From Lachnospiraceae bacterium (GTDB lineage Bacteria > Bacillota_A > Clostridia > Lachnospirales > Lachnospiraceae), in the NCBI GenBank assembly GCA_004556565.1, contig SFGN01000009.1:1-64000 (forward strand): a DNA stretch of 64,000 bases. Reading direction: 5' to 3'. A program made the translations under genes and the position numbers. Below the pieces are notes generated by a model. It did not search any database. It was not told the DNA's origin and saw only the letters and a list, made by a program, of their open reading frames with translations. Positions 43,536-53,072 of this stretch are shown in pieces (positions within the stretch are counted from its first letter, which is position 1; each line of letters opens with the position of its first letter).

Positions 43536-46500
43536 CTAAATCATTTCTTCCGTTGCCGGTATCAATTTCATACAAAAGCAAAATGATTCTTCATTAAACC
43601 GGTATGATTCCAATAGCTTTGGACCGCAGCTTTCAGATCCGATTCCGTTCTGTCGGTAATCCAGGCATAACACTGTACTGCCGGATTTCTTAAGCTCATA
43701 GTTATGCCGTTTTTCTGTCAGTTCTTCCTGTGTATACGGAGACACATTGAACGAAAATGTTTTTTCGCTTACTGCCGTAAAACTGAACTCCCCGTTTTTA
43801 ACAGTCACGTAATCACAATCCGTATGGCTGCCGTTTTCCTGCGGGCGTATATAATCCACATGCATCGAATCTGCTGCAGCCGAATAAATACCATGGCTGG
43901 ATGCCCTGCATTTGTCCGCATAGCTCTCCTGCGGTCCCATACCGAAGTAAGATACGTTATCCAGTTCTTTGTTTAAAAACATCCTGAGTCCGAAGCGGGG
44001 AAGCTCCGGAAACTCCATATCTTTTTTTACTGACATAGAAACACTGATTTCCCCTGACGGATTGATTTTCCATACCGTATCCAGATTCAGGATTCTTTGG
44101 ACCGTCACTGCACAGATTGACATAACGCTGTGAAGGACAACATCTGACTCCTGAATTTCCCAGGCCGTCTCATATGCCCTGGTATTGCTCATATCATAAT
44201 GAGCATCCAGCCACTGACGTTTTATTTTCCTGTCATTATCCGTCGGCGCCCTCCATATATTAATTTCCATCGGGCGGTCGATCATCTGTTTTCCCCGGAA
44301 ATCAATCCGGTCAAATAAACCGGTCAGCCTGCTGTAAACATACCGGAATTCTTTCCCTGTTATAGTAATATAACGGTCATTCTGCTCTACCTGTATTTTA
44401 CACGTTTCCTCCCGTTCTGTACACATTTTTCTGATTCCACAATCAAGTAATGCCGCGGCGGTCTGGTTTCTTCCGTCTGAATTTTTAAGCAAAATCTCGT
44501 CAAAACCAAGATTATTCCCCTGAGGAAGCAGTGCTGTTCCTATTTTCAGATGACTTGTCAGCTTAAGGAAACATTTTCCTTTTTCCGGCACATTTCCTTT
44601 GATTACAATTGTTCCTTCCCCGTGCGGCAGGACGGATGCAAAGGTTTCAATGCGTCCCTCCTCCACGATAACTCCGTCGCAGCTTATTTCATAAGTAAAA
44701 TACAGATAATCTGCCAGATCAAGGAAGTCCATATAGCTGTGAAGCTTTACGGTTCCGGTTTCCTGACAGTAACCGGACACTCTTACCGGACGGTGCACAT
44801 TTTTATATTCCAGCAGCCCGGTATGCGGTCTTCTGTCCGGATACACCAGACCGTCCACACAGAAATTACCGTCATGGATCGCTTCCCCGTGGTCTCCTCC
44901 GTAATAATACATTGCCTTGCCATTTTCCGCATATCCTTTAAATACAGCATGGTCGCACCACTCCCATACGAATCCGCCGCACATACTGTCATATTTTTCA
45001 ATCACTTTAAAATAATCTTCCAGGTCTCCCGGGCCGTTGCCCATCGCATGACAGTATTCTACCAGAAGAAGCGGTTTATCCGGGCTGTTTGTCAGATACT
45101 CCTCCACCTCGGAAACAGACGTGTACATCCTCCCGCAGATATCAATGCAGGAATAGTCATACTCCCGCCGTCTCCCTTTGTAAAAAGCACTTTCATAATG
45201 TGTCAGGCGGGTCGGATCAAAACTTTTCACCCACTTCAGGGATTCCTCGAATGTACAGCCGTACCCACATTCATTTCCCATAGACCAGATGACGATGCAA
45301 GGACGGTTTTTATCTCTCTGGACACATAATTTTGTCCGGTCAAGCGTTGCTTCGATGAACTCCGGGTTATCCGCGATCCGTTCATTCCAAAGGCTGCTTA
45401 TATTTTCCCAGGACGAATCTTTCAGATACTGTGCCTGCGTCCCGTGGCTCTCGTTGTCTGCCTCATCAATCACAAAAAAACCATATTCATCACAAAGCTG
45501 ATAAAAATAAGGAACATTCGGATAGTGGCTGCTGCGTATCGCATTAAAATTATGCTGCTTCATCATAAGCAGGTCCTCTTTCATCTGCCCGGCACTGGCC
45601 ACATAACCGGTCACAGGATCAGAATCATGGCGGTTCACGCCCCGGAATTTCACTGGGCTGCCATTCACTGTCACGACCTTGTTTTCCACACAAATTTCAC
45701 GCACGCCTATCCGGTCTGTAATCACTTCGTTTTCTGTTTCCATGACAAGTGTATACAGGTAAGGCTTCTCCGGATTCCAGAGCTTTACATCCTTGATTTC
45801 AAGAACTGCTCTGTGAGAATAATCTGCATAAATTTCTGAACCGGACACCAGAGGCTTGAATGTTCCAGCCGCCGCCAGAGTATTATCCGCATCAAAAACA
45901 GAAATCCTCACAGGAATCGATGTATTTAAAAAGGAAGCCTTGATTTCCACCACTGCGCTGCCGCCCTGAATCGTAGTTGTTGTAAAATAGTCAAACAAAG
46001 CCTCTTTTGGTCTTTTCAGCAGATAAACATCACGGAAAATACCACTCATCCGGAATTTATCCTGATCCTCCAGATAACTGCCGTCACACCATTTTAATAC
46101 AAGAACGGCAATTCTGTTTTTTCCGTTCGTCAAATCATCTGTCACATCAAACTCTGCCGTGGCATGGGATACCTGGCTGTATCCCACATATTTTCCGTTC
46201 AGCCACACATAAAAACAGGAATCCACACCCTCAAAATTCAGATATGCTTTGGGTGTCTTCTCCTCTTTGTGGTATTCAAACTCATACACATATGCGCCGC
46301 ACGGGTTTTCCTGCGGAACATAAGGCGGGTCAAGAGGAAACGGATATCTCAGATTCGTGTACTGATGTTCGTCATAACCATAATTCTGCCAGTTGCCGGG
46401 AACCGGTATCGTGTCATAATCATCCACTATAAATTCACGCTCATAAAATGCTTCCTGTAAATCGTAAACACTGCTGTAATACCTGAACTTCCACTCTCCG

Positions 46501-46643
46501 CACAGAAATTGTATTCTGTCTGAATTCTCACGGTTTTCTGTCAGATCATCCATACGTTTTGATGCCGGGATATAATAAGCCCTTTTTGGCATCGTATTTT
46601 CATGCATTATTTTTAAATCTTCATAATAGCGTGGTATAATCAT
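43536..46643 (-). CDS. lacZ: GH2 beta-galactosidase
   Basis: 1035-residue LacZ-type glycosidase. Sugar-binding jelly roll at the N-terminus, Ig-like domain, TIM barrel with acid/base Glu in IWSMGNECGYG (about residue 456) and nucleophile Glu in LLVEYCHAMGNG (about 527), then the large beta domain (GAP-ATDN-type segment NIWRAPTDNDR) of the E. coli family. No signal peptide, so it acts on imported galactosides. AAAGGG lies before ATG 46643. Located between a DUF5107 remnant and the patatin gene, with the divergent AraC regulator nearby as likely controller. Confidence 0.94.
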   Translation of the reverse strand: MIIPRYYEDLKIMHENTMPKRAYYIPASKRMDDLTENRENSDRIQFLCGEWKFRYYSSVYDLQEAFYEREFIVDDYDTIPVPGNWQNYGYDEHQYTNLRYPFPLDPPYVPQENPCGAYVYEFEYHKEEKTPKAYLNFEGVDSCFYVWLNGKYVGYSQVSHATAEFDVTDDLTNGKNRIAVLVLKWCDGSYLEDQDKFRMSGIFRDVYLLKRPKEALFDYFTTTTIQGGSAVVEIKASFLNTSIPVRISVFDADNTLAAAGTFKPLVSGSEIYADYSHRAVLEIKDVKLWNPEKPYLYTLVMETENEVITDRIGVREICVENKVVTVNGSPVKFRGVNRHDSDPVTGYVASAGQMKEDLLMMKQHNFNAIRSSHYPNVPYFYQLCDEYGFFVIDEADNESHGTQAQYLKDSSWENISSLWNERIADNPEFIEATLDRTKLCVQRDKNRPCIVIWSMGNECGYGCTFEESLKWVKSFDPTRLTHYESAFYKGRRREYDYSCIDICGRMYTSVSEVEEYLTNSPDKPLLLVEYCHAMGNGPGDLEDYFKVIEKYDSMCGGFVWEWCDHAVFKGYAENGKAMYYYGGDHGEAIHDGNFCVDGLVYPDRRPHTGLLEYKNVHRPVRVSGYCQETGTVKLHSYMDFLDLADYLYFTYEISCDGVIVEEGRIETFASVLPHGEGTIVIKGNVPEKGKCFLKLTSHLKIGTALLPQGNNLGFDEILLKNSDGRNQTAAALLDCGIRKMCTEREETCKIQVEQNDRYITITGKEFRYVYSRLTGLFDRIDFRGKQMIDRPMEINIWRAPTDNDRKIKRQWLDAHYDMSNTRAYETAWEIQESDVVLHSVMSICAVTVQRILNLDTVWKINPSGEISVSMSVKKDMEFPELPRFGLRMFLNKELDNVSYFGMGPQESYADKCRASSHGIYSAAADSMHVDYIRPQENGSHTDCDYVTVKNGEFSFTAVSEKTFSFNVSPYTQEELTEKRHNYELKKSGSTVLCLDYRQNGIGSESCGPKLLESYRFNEESFCFCMKLIPATEEMI

Positions 46644-46743
46644 ATTCTTTGCCCTTTCATTCTCACAATTATATTCTGGATCTTTACCCTTGATAAACAT
46701 TTACAACATAATTCTGTGCATCCGTCACTATGATACGTAGTTT

Positions 46744-47217
46744 TTAATTATTCTTACCGTCTTTTAATCTGAGATCAAATGATATAAAATGATAGCGCTC
46801 TGGTATTTCCAGACACTTTCCAAATAATGTATTTTCCATTTCCTTCCACAAAACATCCAGAGATCTTTCGCCTTCTCGTAAATCTTCAAGTACATAGTCT
46901 TTTCCAGTCACCTTGTCAATTAGTGACCACAATCTTCCCCCTAACTCAGGCAAAAAAACTGCTCTTATATAATCATTTTCCAGAACTGCCGTTTTCATTT
47001 CCCTGTCCTTTGGCTCCGACTGATAGCAATTATATTGACGATATGGATATGAACTCGTCAATTTCCCATAACCTTCATATATTTCATCATCTTCCTCTAA
47101 ATGAAAGTCAAGATTATTCTGAAGTATACTGGTTCCTAACAAATCTGGTACACTGCATTTTTCTCCCAGACTGCAAACCGGCATATGCACTGTTTCAAAT
47201 TTTACAAGTGTTTTCAT
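46744..47217 (-). pseudogene. DUF5107 protein remnant (internal deletion)
   Basis: 157-residue frame with AGGAG at good spacing. The first ~110 residues resemble the N-terminus of DUF5107 proteins, including the ENDYIRAVFLPELGGRLWSLIDKVTGKDYV segment (a galactose-mutarotase-like strand pattern). Family members usually exceed 900 residues with a long TPR region; here the sequence jumps after VLEDLREGERS to a short end that may be the original C-terminus. I infer an in-frame internal deletion. It shares the locus with lacZ, so the intact ancestor probably handled galactosides. Confidence 0.55.
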
Positions 47218-47392
47218 TTTTGCTTTTCTCCTCTTGATATTAAAGCATCTTTTACTGTTCGAAACAAATTATATGTCATATTATCAATTCTGTACATAAA
47301 CAGTATTGGACAAAACATGCACAAAATGATACACTTCTATCAAACCACACGCAAAAACACATGAACCGTTTTTTTACAGAAGGAGGACTCTG

Positions 47393-48250
47393 ATGTATAT
47401 CAATTCCGGATATCTGAATAATTCACTGGTAGATTTTAAGGACAAATCAAAACCTCTGGTCGTCGGAAGCTGCGGGACTTTTCACGTGTTAACGCAGCCA
47501 AAGCTTCCCACCTACCGGCCGCGGGGGCGTATCGACTACCAGCTTATTTATATAGCTTCCGGGAAAGGGCATTTCTTTTTTGATGGAAAGGAAGAAATCG
47601 TACCGGCAGGACATATGGTATTGTACCGTCCAAAGGAAATGCAGAAATACATTTATTACGGCAGTGACCAGACTGAAGTGTACTGGGTCCATTTTACCGG
47701 AAACAATGTCAGGCTGATCCTGAGGAAATATGGTTTTCCCGAAGACAGGCATATATTCTATACCGGCAATTCTCCGGAATATCACCGGCTGTTCCGCCGG
47801 ATGATTCAGGAGCTTCAGCTCTGCAAGCCGCATTTTCAGGAGCTTCTGACGATGCTTCTGAACGAAATGTTCGTGCTTGTCAGCAGGCATTTTTCAGAGG
47901 GAAAAATGATGAATGCCGTGACCCAGTCAGAGATGGAGGATGCGACCCGGTATTTTAATGAACATTATAATACTGATATCAGTATTGACAGCTATGCCTC
48001 CTCGAAGCACATGAGCACCTGCTGGTTTATTCGCAGCTTCCGCCAGTATAACGGTATCACGCCCATGCAGTATATTCTCGGCATCCGCATTGCCAATGCA
48101 CAGCACCTTCTGGAAACGACCAACTATAATATCACGGAAATTGCTGCCATCGTCGGTTATGACAATCCATTGTATTTCAGCAGGCTGTTCAAAAAGCAGA
48201 CCGGGCTTTCCCCTTCCGAATACAGGAAACAACGGGCAATTCTGACCTGA
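47393..48250 (+). CDS. AraC-family transcriptional regulator
   Basis: 285 residues. The N-terminal cupin-like sensor (IDYQLIYIASGKGHFFFDG) binds a sugar-type ligand in this family; the C-terminal two-HTH DNA-binding domain has the AraC signature IAAIVGYDNPLYFSRLFKK and SPSEYRKQ. GAAGGAGG precedes the ATG. It is divergent from the DUF5107-lacZ-patatin block with a 175-bp shared upstream region and is the probable local activator of galactoside use. Confidence 0.92.
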   Translation: MYINSGYLNNSLVDFKDKSKPLVVGSCGTFHVLTQPKLPTYRPRGRIDYQLIYIASGKGHFFFDGKEEIVPAGHMVLYRPKEMQKYIYYGSDQTEVYWVHFTGNNVRLILRKYGFPEDRHIFYTGNSPEYHRLFRRMIQELQLCKPHFQELLTMLLNEMFVLVSRHFSEGKMMNAVTQSEMEDATRYFNEHYNTDISIDSYASSKHMSTCWFIRSFRQYNGITPMQYILGIRIANAQHLLETTNYNITEIAAIVGYDNPLYFSRLFKKQTGLSPSEYRKQRAILT

Positions 48251-48293
48251 AGAAAATGATCCTTAATGCTGTAATCCTCTGCATATGAATCTG

Positions 48294-48339
48294 CACAGGA
48301 AACGGGCGGAAAGCTTACGCCCTCCGCCCGTTTCCTGTG
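48294..48339 (+). terminator. Strong hairpin between the araC-type gene and the CotH/SLH gene
   Basis: Perfect 17-bp stem CACAGGAAACGGGCGGA / TCCGCCCGTTTCCTGTG with a 12-base loop between convergent genes. There is no long U-run, so it may be a processing or transcript-stability hairpin as well as a terminator. Confidence 0.7.
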
Positions 48340-48376
48340 GTAAAGCATACCCAACAACAAAATATATCAGATATTG

Positions 48377-51300
48377 TTACTTTGTTTTGTATTTTCCCGC
48401 AAAACGCATCACGATTGCCGCGCATTCTGCTCTTGCGGCATTTCCCTGCGGGTCAAGCACCGTACCGTTATTCTTTCCGGTAATAATACCATTTCCTACG
48501 GCCCACCCCATAGCTTCTGCTGCAAATGCATTTACTTGCGATGCATCTTCAAAAGTACTGAAATCGGCTTTTTCGTCAACCGGATATCCTTTCTTCACTG
48601 CATATCGGTACATGATTACCGCGAGCTGTTCTCTTGTAATACTGTCTGCCGGTCCGAAAAGCCCACTGTCACTGTAACCGGTTATAATCTGATTCTGATT
48701 TGCCCATACAACAGCATCGTAATACCAGTCTCCCTCCTTCACATCAGGAAAACGGCTCTCTATCTCTGCCTCCGGCTCTCCTGCAATACGGTACAGGATC
48801 ACTGCGAACTGTGCCCTGGCAAGCTTGTCTGCCGGTCCGAATGTTCCGTCACCGTATCCGCCCATTACTTTATTGATATATGCCCAGTTCGTAACCTGAT
48901 AGAACCAGTCGTCCGTCTTTACATCCGTATAGATTTTTTCAACGCCTGTTACCGTGACCTTTAATGTTCCGGACACATCCCCTGCTTTTGCCGTAATTGT
49001 AGCTTCACCCGGCCATAATGCCTTAACATTTCCCTCCTCATCAACGGTAAGGATCGACTCATCTGAACTTGTCCATGTAATCTGACCTGCATCATTTGCA
49101 TCTTCCGGCTTTACCGTAACATACAGAGTCTTTTCTTCGCCCAGTCCCATTGTATCGGATTCCTGTCCGAACGACACCGACTCAACCGGTTTTTCAGAAG
49201 GTTCCGGTTCCTGAACCTTAACTGTCACTGTAAATGTGGCTGACTGTCCCGCATAGGATACTGTAATTTCCTGCGTTCCTGCTGTTTCCGGTGTGTATCC
49301 GGTAATTTCTGCTTCCTCTGTAACAACACGCTCAGTCCCGTCCAGATATGCAGCCTTCACCTCAAGGCCCTTTTGATCCAGTGTTTCACCCTGCTCATAT
49401 TCCAGTTTTTCAGGCGGAGTAACTTTAATCGCCGCCACAGTATTTGCTTTCACTGACAGATAAGCCGCACCATTTGCCGCTGAACTTCCCGACTCATATC
49501 CATATATCTGTATAACACTGTCCTCAAAACCGGCAGGAATCACAAATTCCGCTTTACCTCCTGTTACAGCTTTTCTCTCAACTTTCACACCATTGATCCA
49601 CAGCTCCGCCTCTGATGAATTTTTCAGAGTTTCGGCAGTTATCTTAAGAGACCGGTCTGAAAATGCCATACAGTCATAAGCGGCATTTTCCGGACTGATG
49701 CTGTCTTTAGCCAGCGCCGTGCCATCCTCATATACTGCAGTCAATTTATCTGCTGTCTTCATAAATTCTGCCGCAAATGTATCATATGTTGCCATCTTGC
49801 TGTCAAGAAATTCTATACGTCCGTTCATCCAGTATTTAAAATTATTGATGACCTGTTCATATGTACCATGATATGAATCCTGATCCCACGCCCTGAATGA
49901 AGCGTTTGCGGACTCTTTTAAATAATCATACATCGGGTCGATCGAATCCAGCATTTTCTGAATATATGTATCACGGATTTCCCAGTAACGGTCATTTACC
50001 AGTTTCAGGAAATACGGATCCTGGACAAGCCTTTTATACCACTGGACAGCCTGTGCCCCATCATTGTAATACAGTGTATTCCAGTAGTCCCATTGCCAGG
50101 TGCCTGTCTGATAAGAGCCTGATGTCCAATCCATATCCCAGATCGGTCCCATATAGAACAGCCCGTCATTGTCTTTATACATGTAAGTACTCTTTTTCAT
50201 GAAATCCTGATTAAAGAAAATCTCATTCACGATCCAGTAATCAACCAGGGAATCCATATCAAACAGCTGGCTGTAATGCTTCTCTTCTCCTTCATATACA
50301 GTGCAGTAATTGTCAGAATACACCGCATCTTCAAACGCCTGGATATATCCCCGGACATAATCCATCATTTCATCATTTGTAAAAGCATATTCCGGCGTAT
50401 TAAACATCATAGGCTGATTATAATTTGTCTTAAAACATGATAATTCATCCATGGATGTATCCAGTTCCAGGAGATACCCTCCGTCAATCTCCGGAATATC
50501 ATAATAATCAGACACTGTATATTCCGTATAACTCAATTCCTGATCCCAGAGCTGTACAACGTCTGTCGTAACCCAGTTCAGATTTTCTGCCATCTGGGTC
50601 TTAAGCTTATCTGTAAGCTCATCGCTAAGTCCGTTCGCTTCCGCGATCGCATCAGCGGCATCCTCCGCCTCATCTTCCCAATTCAGGATATTAACCCGAT
50701 TCTTATCTATCCTGACTTGCTCACAGAGCTGATAATTACCAACATACTCCCCATTCAATACAACATCTGTAAGTATTGACTGCATGTACGGCATCCCCAT
50801 ATCACCGGCCAGGTCATAGGAAAGCTTATTTCTCATATAAGTCGTATCATAATAATTTGCCAGAAGAACCCAGTGTTTACTCTTACCGAAGCCCAGCAGA
50901 TTTGTACTTTTATCCAGTTTTATCTTGTATGGCTTCTTTGGAAGTGACCACGTGGAATTTCCTCGTCCCCTGACGCCCGCAGTTCCATTATAAAGAGTCG
51001 TTGTTTCAGTGTTATACGTCTCATTTCCCTGAATGACAAGCTGCGACGGAATATAGTTCACTTTGTCTAAAATCGGAGCGCTGTTCTCAGTATTAATATA
51101 AATTACCGGCAGCTTGCTGAAAAATATGCTCGCCTCTGCGTTTTCTCCGGAAGAACTCACCTTAACATAGATAAATTGCTCTAAATCTTCGTAGACCGGT
51201 GTATACGAAGTTCCTGTTCCTTTCAGCTTGCCTCCCACATACCATTCATAAGAAAGCTCACCTTCAAGTCCGCTGACCTCGACCTCCAGAGCCTGACCCA

Positions 51301-51475
51301 ATGCAGGATACTCTGATTTAAATGCAATCCTGCTCTCTGATGCAGTTTCCACCTCGGCAGATACCGCTGCAGCTGAGCTTTCCCCATCAACCTGTGCTGC
51401 CACGCTGATGCCCGGAGACAGCACTGCCATAATTGTGCTTACAGCTGTAAGCACCGCGATCATTTTTCTTTTCAT
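48377..51475 (-). CDS. SLH-anchored CotH-kinase-domain surface protein
   Basis: 1032-residue secreted protein. Signal peptide about 1-27. A CotH kinase domain (about 160-480) shows GVRGRGNSTWSLPKKPYKIK, the ANYYDTTYMRNKLSYDLA segment, NGEYVGNYQLCEQVRI and the metal-site element IWDMDWTSG. Next come Big_4-like (about 683-755) and Big_2-like (about 762-842) Ig domains, then three SLH repeats to the end. CotH of Bacillus is a spore-coat protein kinase; here the domain would sit on the cell surface, where ATP is scarce. GGAG precedes the ATG. Confidence 0.85.
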   Translation of the reverse strand: MKRKMIAVLTAVSTIMAVLSPGISVAAQVDGESSAAAVSAEVETASESRIAFKSEYPALGQALEVEVSGLEGELSYEWYVGGKLKGTGTSYTPVYEDLEQFIYVKVSSSGENAEASIFFSKLPVIYINTENSAPILDKVNYIPSQLVIQGNETYNTETTTLYNGTAGVRGRGNSTWSLPKKPYKIKLDKSTNLLGFGKSKHWVLLANYYDTTYMRNKLSYDLAGDMGMPYMQSILTDVVLNGEYVGNYQLCEQVRIDKNRVNILNWEDEAEDAADAIAEANGLSDELTDKLKTQMAENLNWVTTDVVQLWDQELSYTEYTVSDYYDIPEIDGGYLLELDTSMDELSCFKTNYNQPMMFNTPEYAFTNDEMMDYVRGYIQAFEDAVYSDNYCTVYEGEEKHYSQLFDMDSLVDYWIVNEIFFNQDFMKKSTYMYKDNDGLFYMGPIWDMDWTSGSYQTGTWQWDYWNTLYYNDGAQAVQWYKRLVQDPYFLKLVNDRYWEIRDTYIQKMLDSIDPMYDYLKESANASFRAWDQDSYHGTYEQVINNFKYWMNGRIEFLDSKMATYDTFAAEFMKTADKLTAVYEDGTALAKDSISPENAAYDCMAFSDRSLKITAETLKNSSEAELWINGVKVERKAVTGGKAEFVIPAGFEDSVIQIYGYESGSSAANGAAYLSVKANTVAAIKVTPPEKLEYEQGETLDQKGLEVKAAYLDGTERVVTEEAEITGYTPETAGTQEITVSYAGQSATFTVTVKVQEPEPSEKPVESVSFGQESDTMGLGEEKTLYVTVKPEDANDAGQITWTSSDESILTVDEEGNVKALWPGEATITAKAGDVSGTLKVTVTGVEKIYTDVKTDDWFYQVTNWAYINKVMGGYGDGTFGPADKLARAQFAVILYRIAGEPEAEIESRFPDVKEGDWYYDAVVWANQNQIITGYSDSGLFGPADSITREQLAVIMYRYAVKKGYPVDEKADFSTFEDASQVNAFAAEAMGWAVGNGIITGKNNGTVLDPQGNAARAECAAIVMRFAGKYKTK

Positions 51476-51625
51476 GACATTTCTCCTTTTCTTTTTTATT
51501 TACATCTATCTTAGCATTATTACATAGAAAGGGAAACAGAAAAACGCATTTCTTAATATTATATTAAAGAATGATGACAATCGGCACATAATAGACAATA
51601 TAAAATGCCGGGCACCCCACAACAG

Positions 51626-51657
51626 AAACAGCGCCGGGCTTTTGCCCGACGCTGTTT
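51626..51657 (-). terminator. Hairpin downstream of the sulfite-reductase-like gene
   Basis: AAACAGCG / CGCTGTTT with an inner CCGGGC/GCCCG stem around TTTT. The sulfite-reductase-like gene ends at 51719, about 60 bp before it on the same strand. Confidence 0.65.
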
Positions 51658-51718
51658 GTTCTGTGCTTTCTGGAATTCTCTGTGCAAATTAGGATTGGTC
51701 ACATCCTGTAAGATGGAA

Positions 51719-52642
51719 TTACGCCTCCAGAATCTTCTGTTTTCTGTCCAGAAGATCATTTGCCAGAAGCTGTGCTTCAACGTTCTCAAATCCAAGCCTC
51801 TCAATCGTTGCGGCAAAACGTTCACCGGCCTGCCCCTGCTCACGGTACAGGAGAATTGCTTTTTCGACAACATTAAGTACTTCTTCTTTGTCTGTAAATA
51901 TTTTCCCAAGCGGCCTTCCCTGTGCAGTTTTCTTGCCCCAGCGTCCTCCGATATAAATCTTATATCCATATGTTCCGTCACTCAATGCATTAAAATAGCA
52001 GTTTCCGACGCAACGTCCGCAGTGGCTGCAAATTTCCTGATTAATTTTCATGATTCCGTCTACAACCTTGGCCGCGCCCATCGGACAGGCTTTTTCAATA
52101 GCGCATTTCTTACAGCCCTTACAAATATCTTCATGAAAGACCGGGATCCGCTGGCCGATAATACCAAGATCATTCAAATCCGGTTTTACACAGTTATTCG
52201 GACATCCGCCGACAGCAATTTTAAATTTATGCGGGAGTTTGACTTTACTGTATCCTTTGAAAAATCTTTCATGAATCTCTTCTGAAAGTCCGAAAGAATC
52301 CAGAAGCCCGTACCGGCATGTCGTTCCTTTGCAGGATACGACCGGACGGATCTTCGCGCCTGTTCCTCCCGTCTCAAGACCTTCTTTTGCGATATATGCA
52401 CGGAAATCTTCAATCTTGTCATACGGAATGCCCTGAACTTCAATTGTCATACGTGTTGTAAATGTTATGATGCCGTTTCCGAATTTCTCTGCTGCCTCAG
52501 CAATACATCTCTGCTGTGCTGCCGTAATCTTGCCATGCACCGTGATAATACGCCCTGAGAAATTGTCTGTGCCTTTATTACTCAGAAAGCCGAGTGCTTT
52601 TACACGCTTTTCATCCGCTGCGCTTATTGTTAATGTTGCCAT
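51719..52642 (-). CDS. Siroheme/4Fe-4S nitrite/sulfite reductase-like protein
   Basis: 307-residue redox protein. The N-terminal half-domain (FTTRMTIEVQGIPYD) is the ferredoxin-like half of sulfite/nitrite reductases; the siroheme-[4Fe-4S] cysteines lie in SCKGTTCRYG and GGCPNNC. Two ferredoxin-type clusters follow (CKGCKKCAIEKACP and CSHCGRCVGNC). The single-subunit layout resembles AsrC-type anaerobic sulfite reductases without partners nearby. GGAGGAG precedes ATG 52642. A divergent LysR gene is 430 bp away. Actual substrate (sulfite, nitrite or other) not determinable. Confidence 0.82.
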   Translation of the reverse strand: MATLTISAADEKRVKALGFLSNKGTDNFSGRIITVHGKITAAQQRCIAEAAEKFGNGIITFTTRMTIEVQGIPYDKIEDFRAYIAKEGLETGGTGAKIRPVVSCKGTTCRYGLLDSFGLSEEIHERFFKGYSKVKLPHKFKIAVGGCPNNCVKPDLNDLGIIGQRIPVFHEDICKGCKKCAIEKACPMGAAKVVDGIMKINQEICSHCGRCVGNCYFNALSDGTYGYKIYIGGRWGKKTAQGRPLGKIFTDKEEVLNVVEKAILLYREQGQAGERFAATIERLGFENVEAQLLANDLLDRKQKILEA

Positions 52643-52887
52643 AATTCTCCTCCTTAGAATCAAATGATTTTTTACAGAATGATCTTCATCATCCTCGCTC
52701 TCTGTAAATGTTTTCTTTTTTATCAATTAACTCACATATATGTATTATACTTCTTGAACTTCTTTAAGAAAAATGATATTTTATAATAACAAACATCAGA
52801 AAAACCGATGAATACGACATACGCTGCTGAAGAGGCCGTATAACATGTATTAGTAAATAACGAAACAGTTTGCAAATGTCCTCTTTA

Positions 52888-53030
52888 CCTAGTATGATCC
52901 ACCCTAAATACCGTACTGTTTCGCTGAGAATGCTTTTTCGAGAGTGCAGTTGTAAAAACGCAGGCGTAGCGGGCTACGCTGAGGCTTAGACCAGCGAAAC
53001 ATAGTGTTATTTAGGGTGGATCATACTAGG
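52888..53030. repeat. 143-bp MITE-like inverted-repeat element
   Basis: Arms of 39 bp (52888-52926 and 52992-53030) begin CCTAGTATGATCCACC and pair at 34 of 39 positions; the outer 23 bp are identical. The interior contains a perfect GCGTAGC/GCTACGC hairpin. No coding capacity and no clear target-site duplication. It sits in the 430-bp interval between the sulfite-reductase-like gene and the LysR gene. The remainder of that interval is AT-rich and unrecognised. A non-autonomous mobile element or a structured RNA are the main readings. Confidence 0.75.
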
Positions 53031-53072
53031 ATGTCGGCCTTCATTATGATTACCTTTACAAGGAGAACCGCC

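Noticed and set aside
53004..53072. Upstream extension of the LysR frame into the inverted-repeat element
   Set aside because: The ATG at 53073 has AAGGAG and gives the family N-terminus; the extension is coded by the repeat arm.
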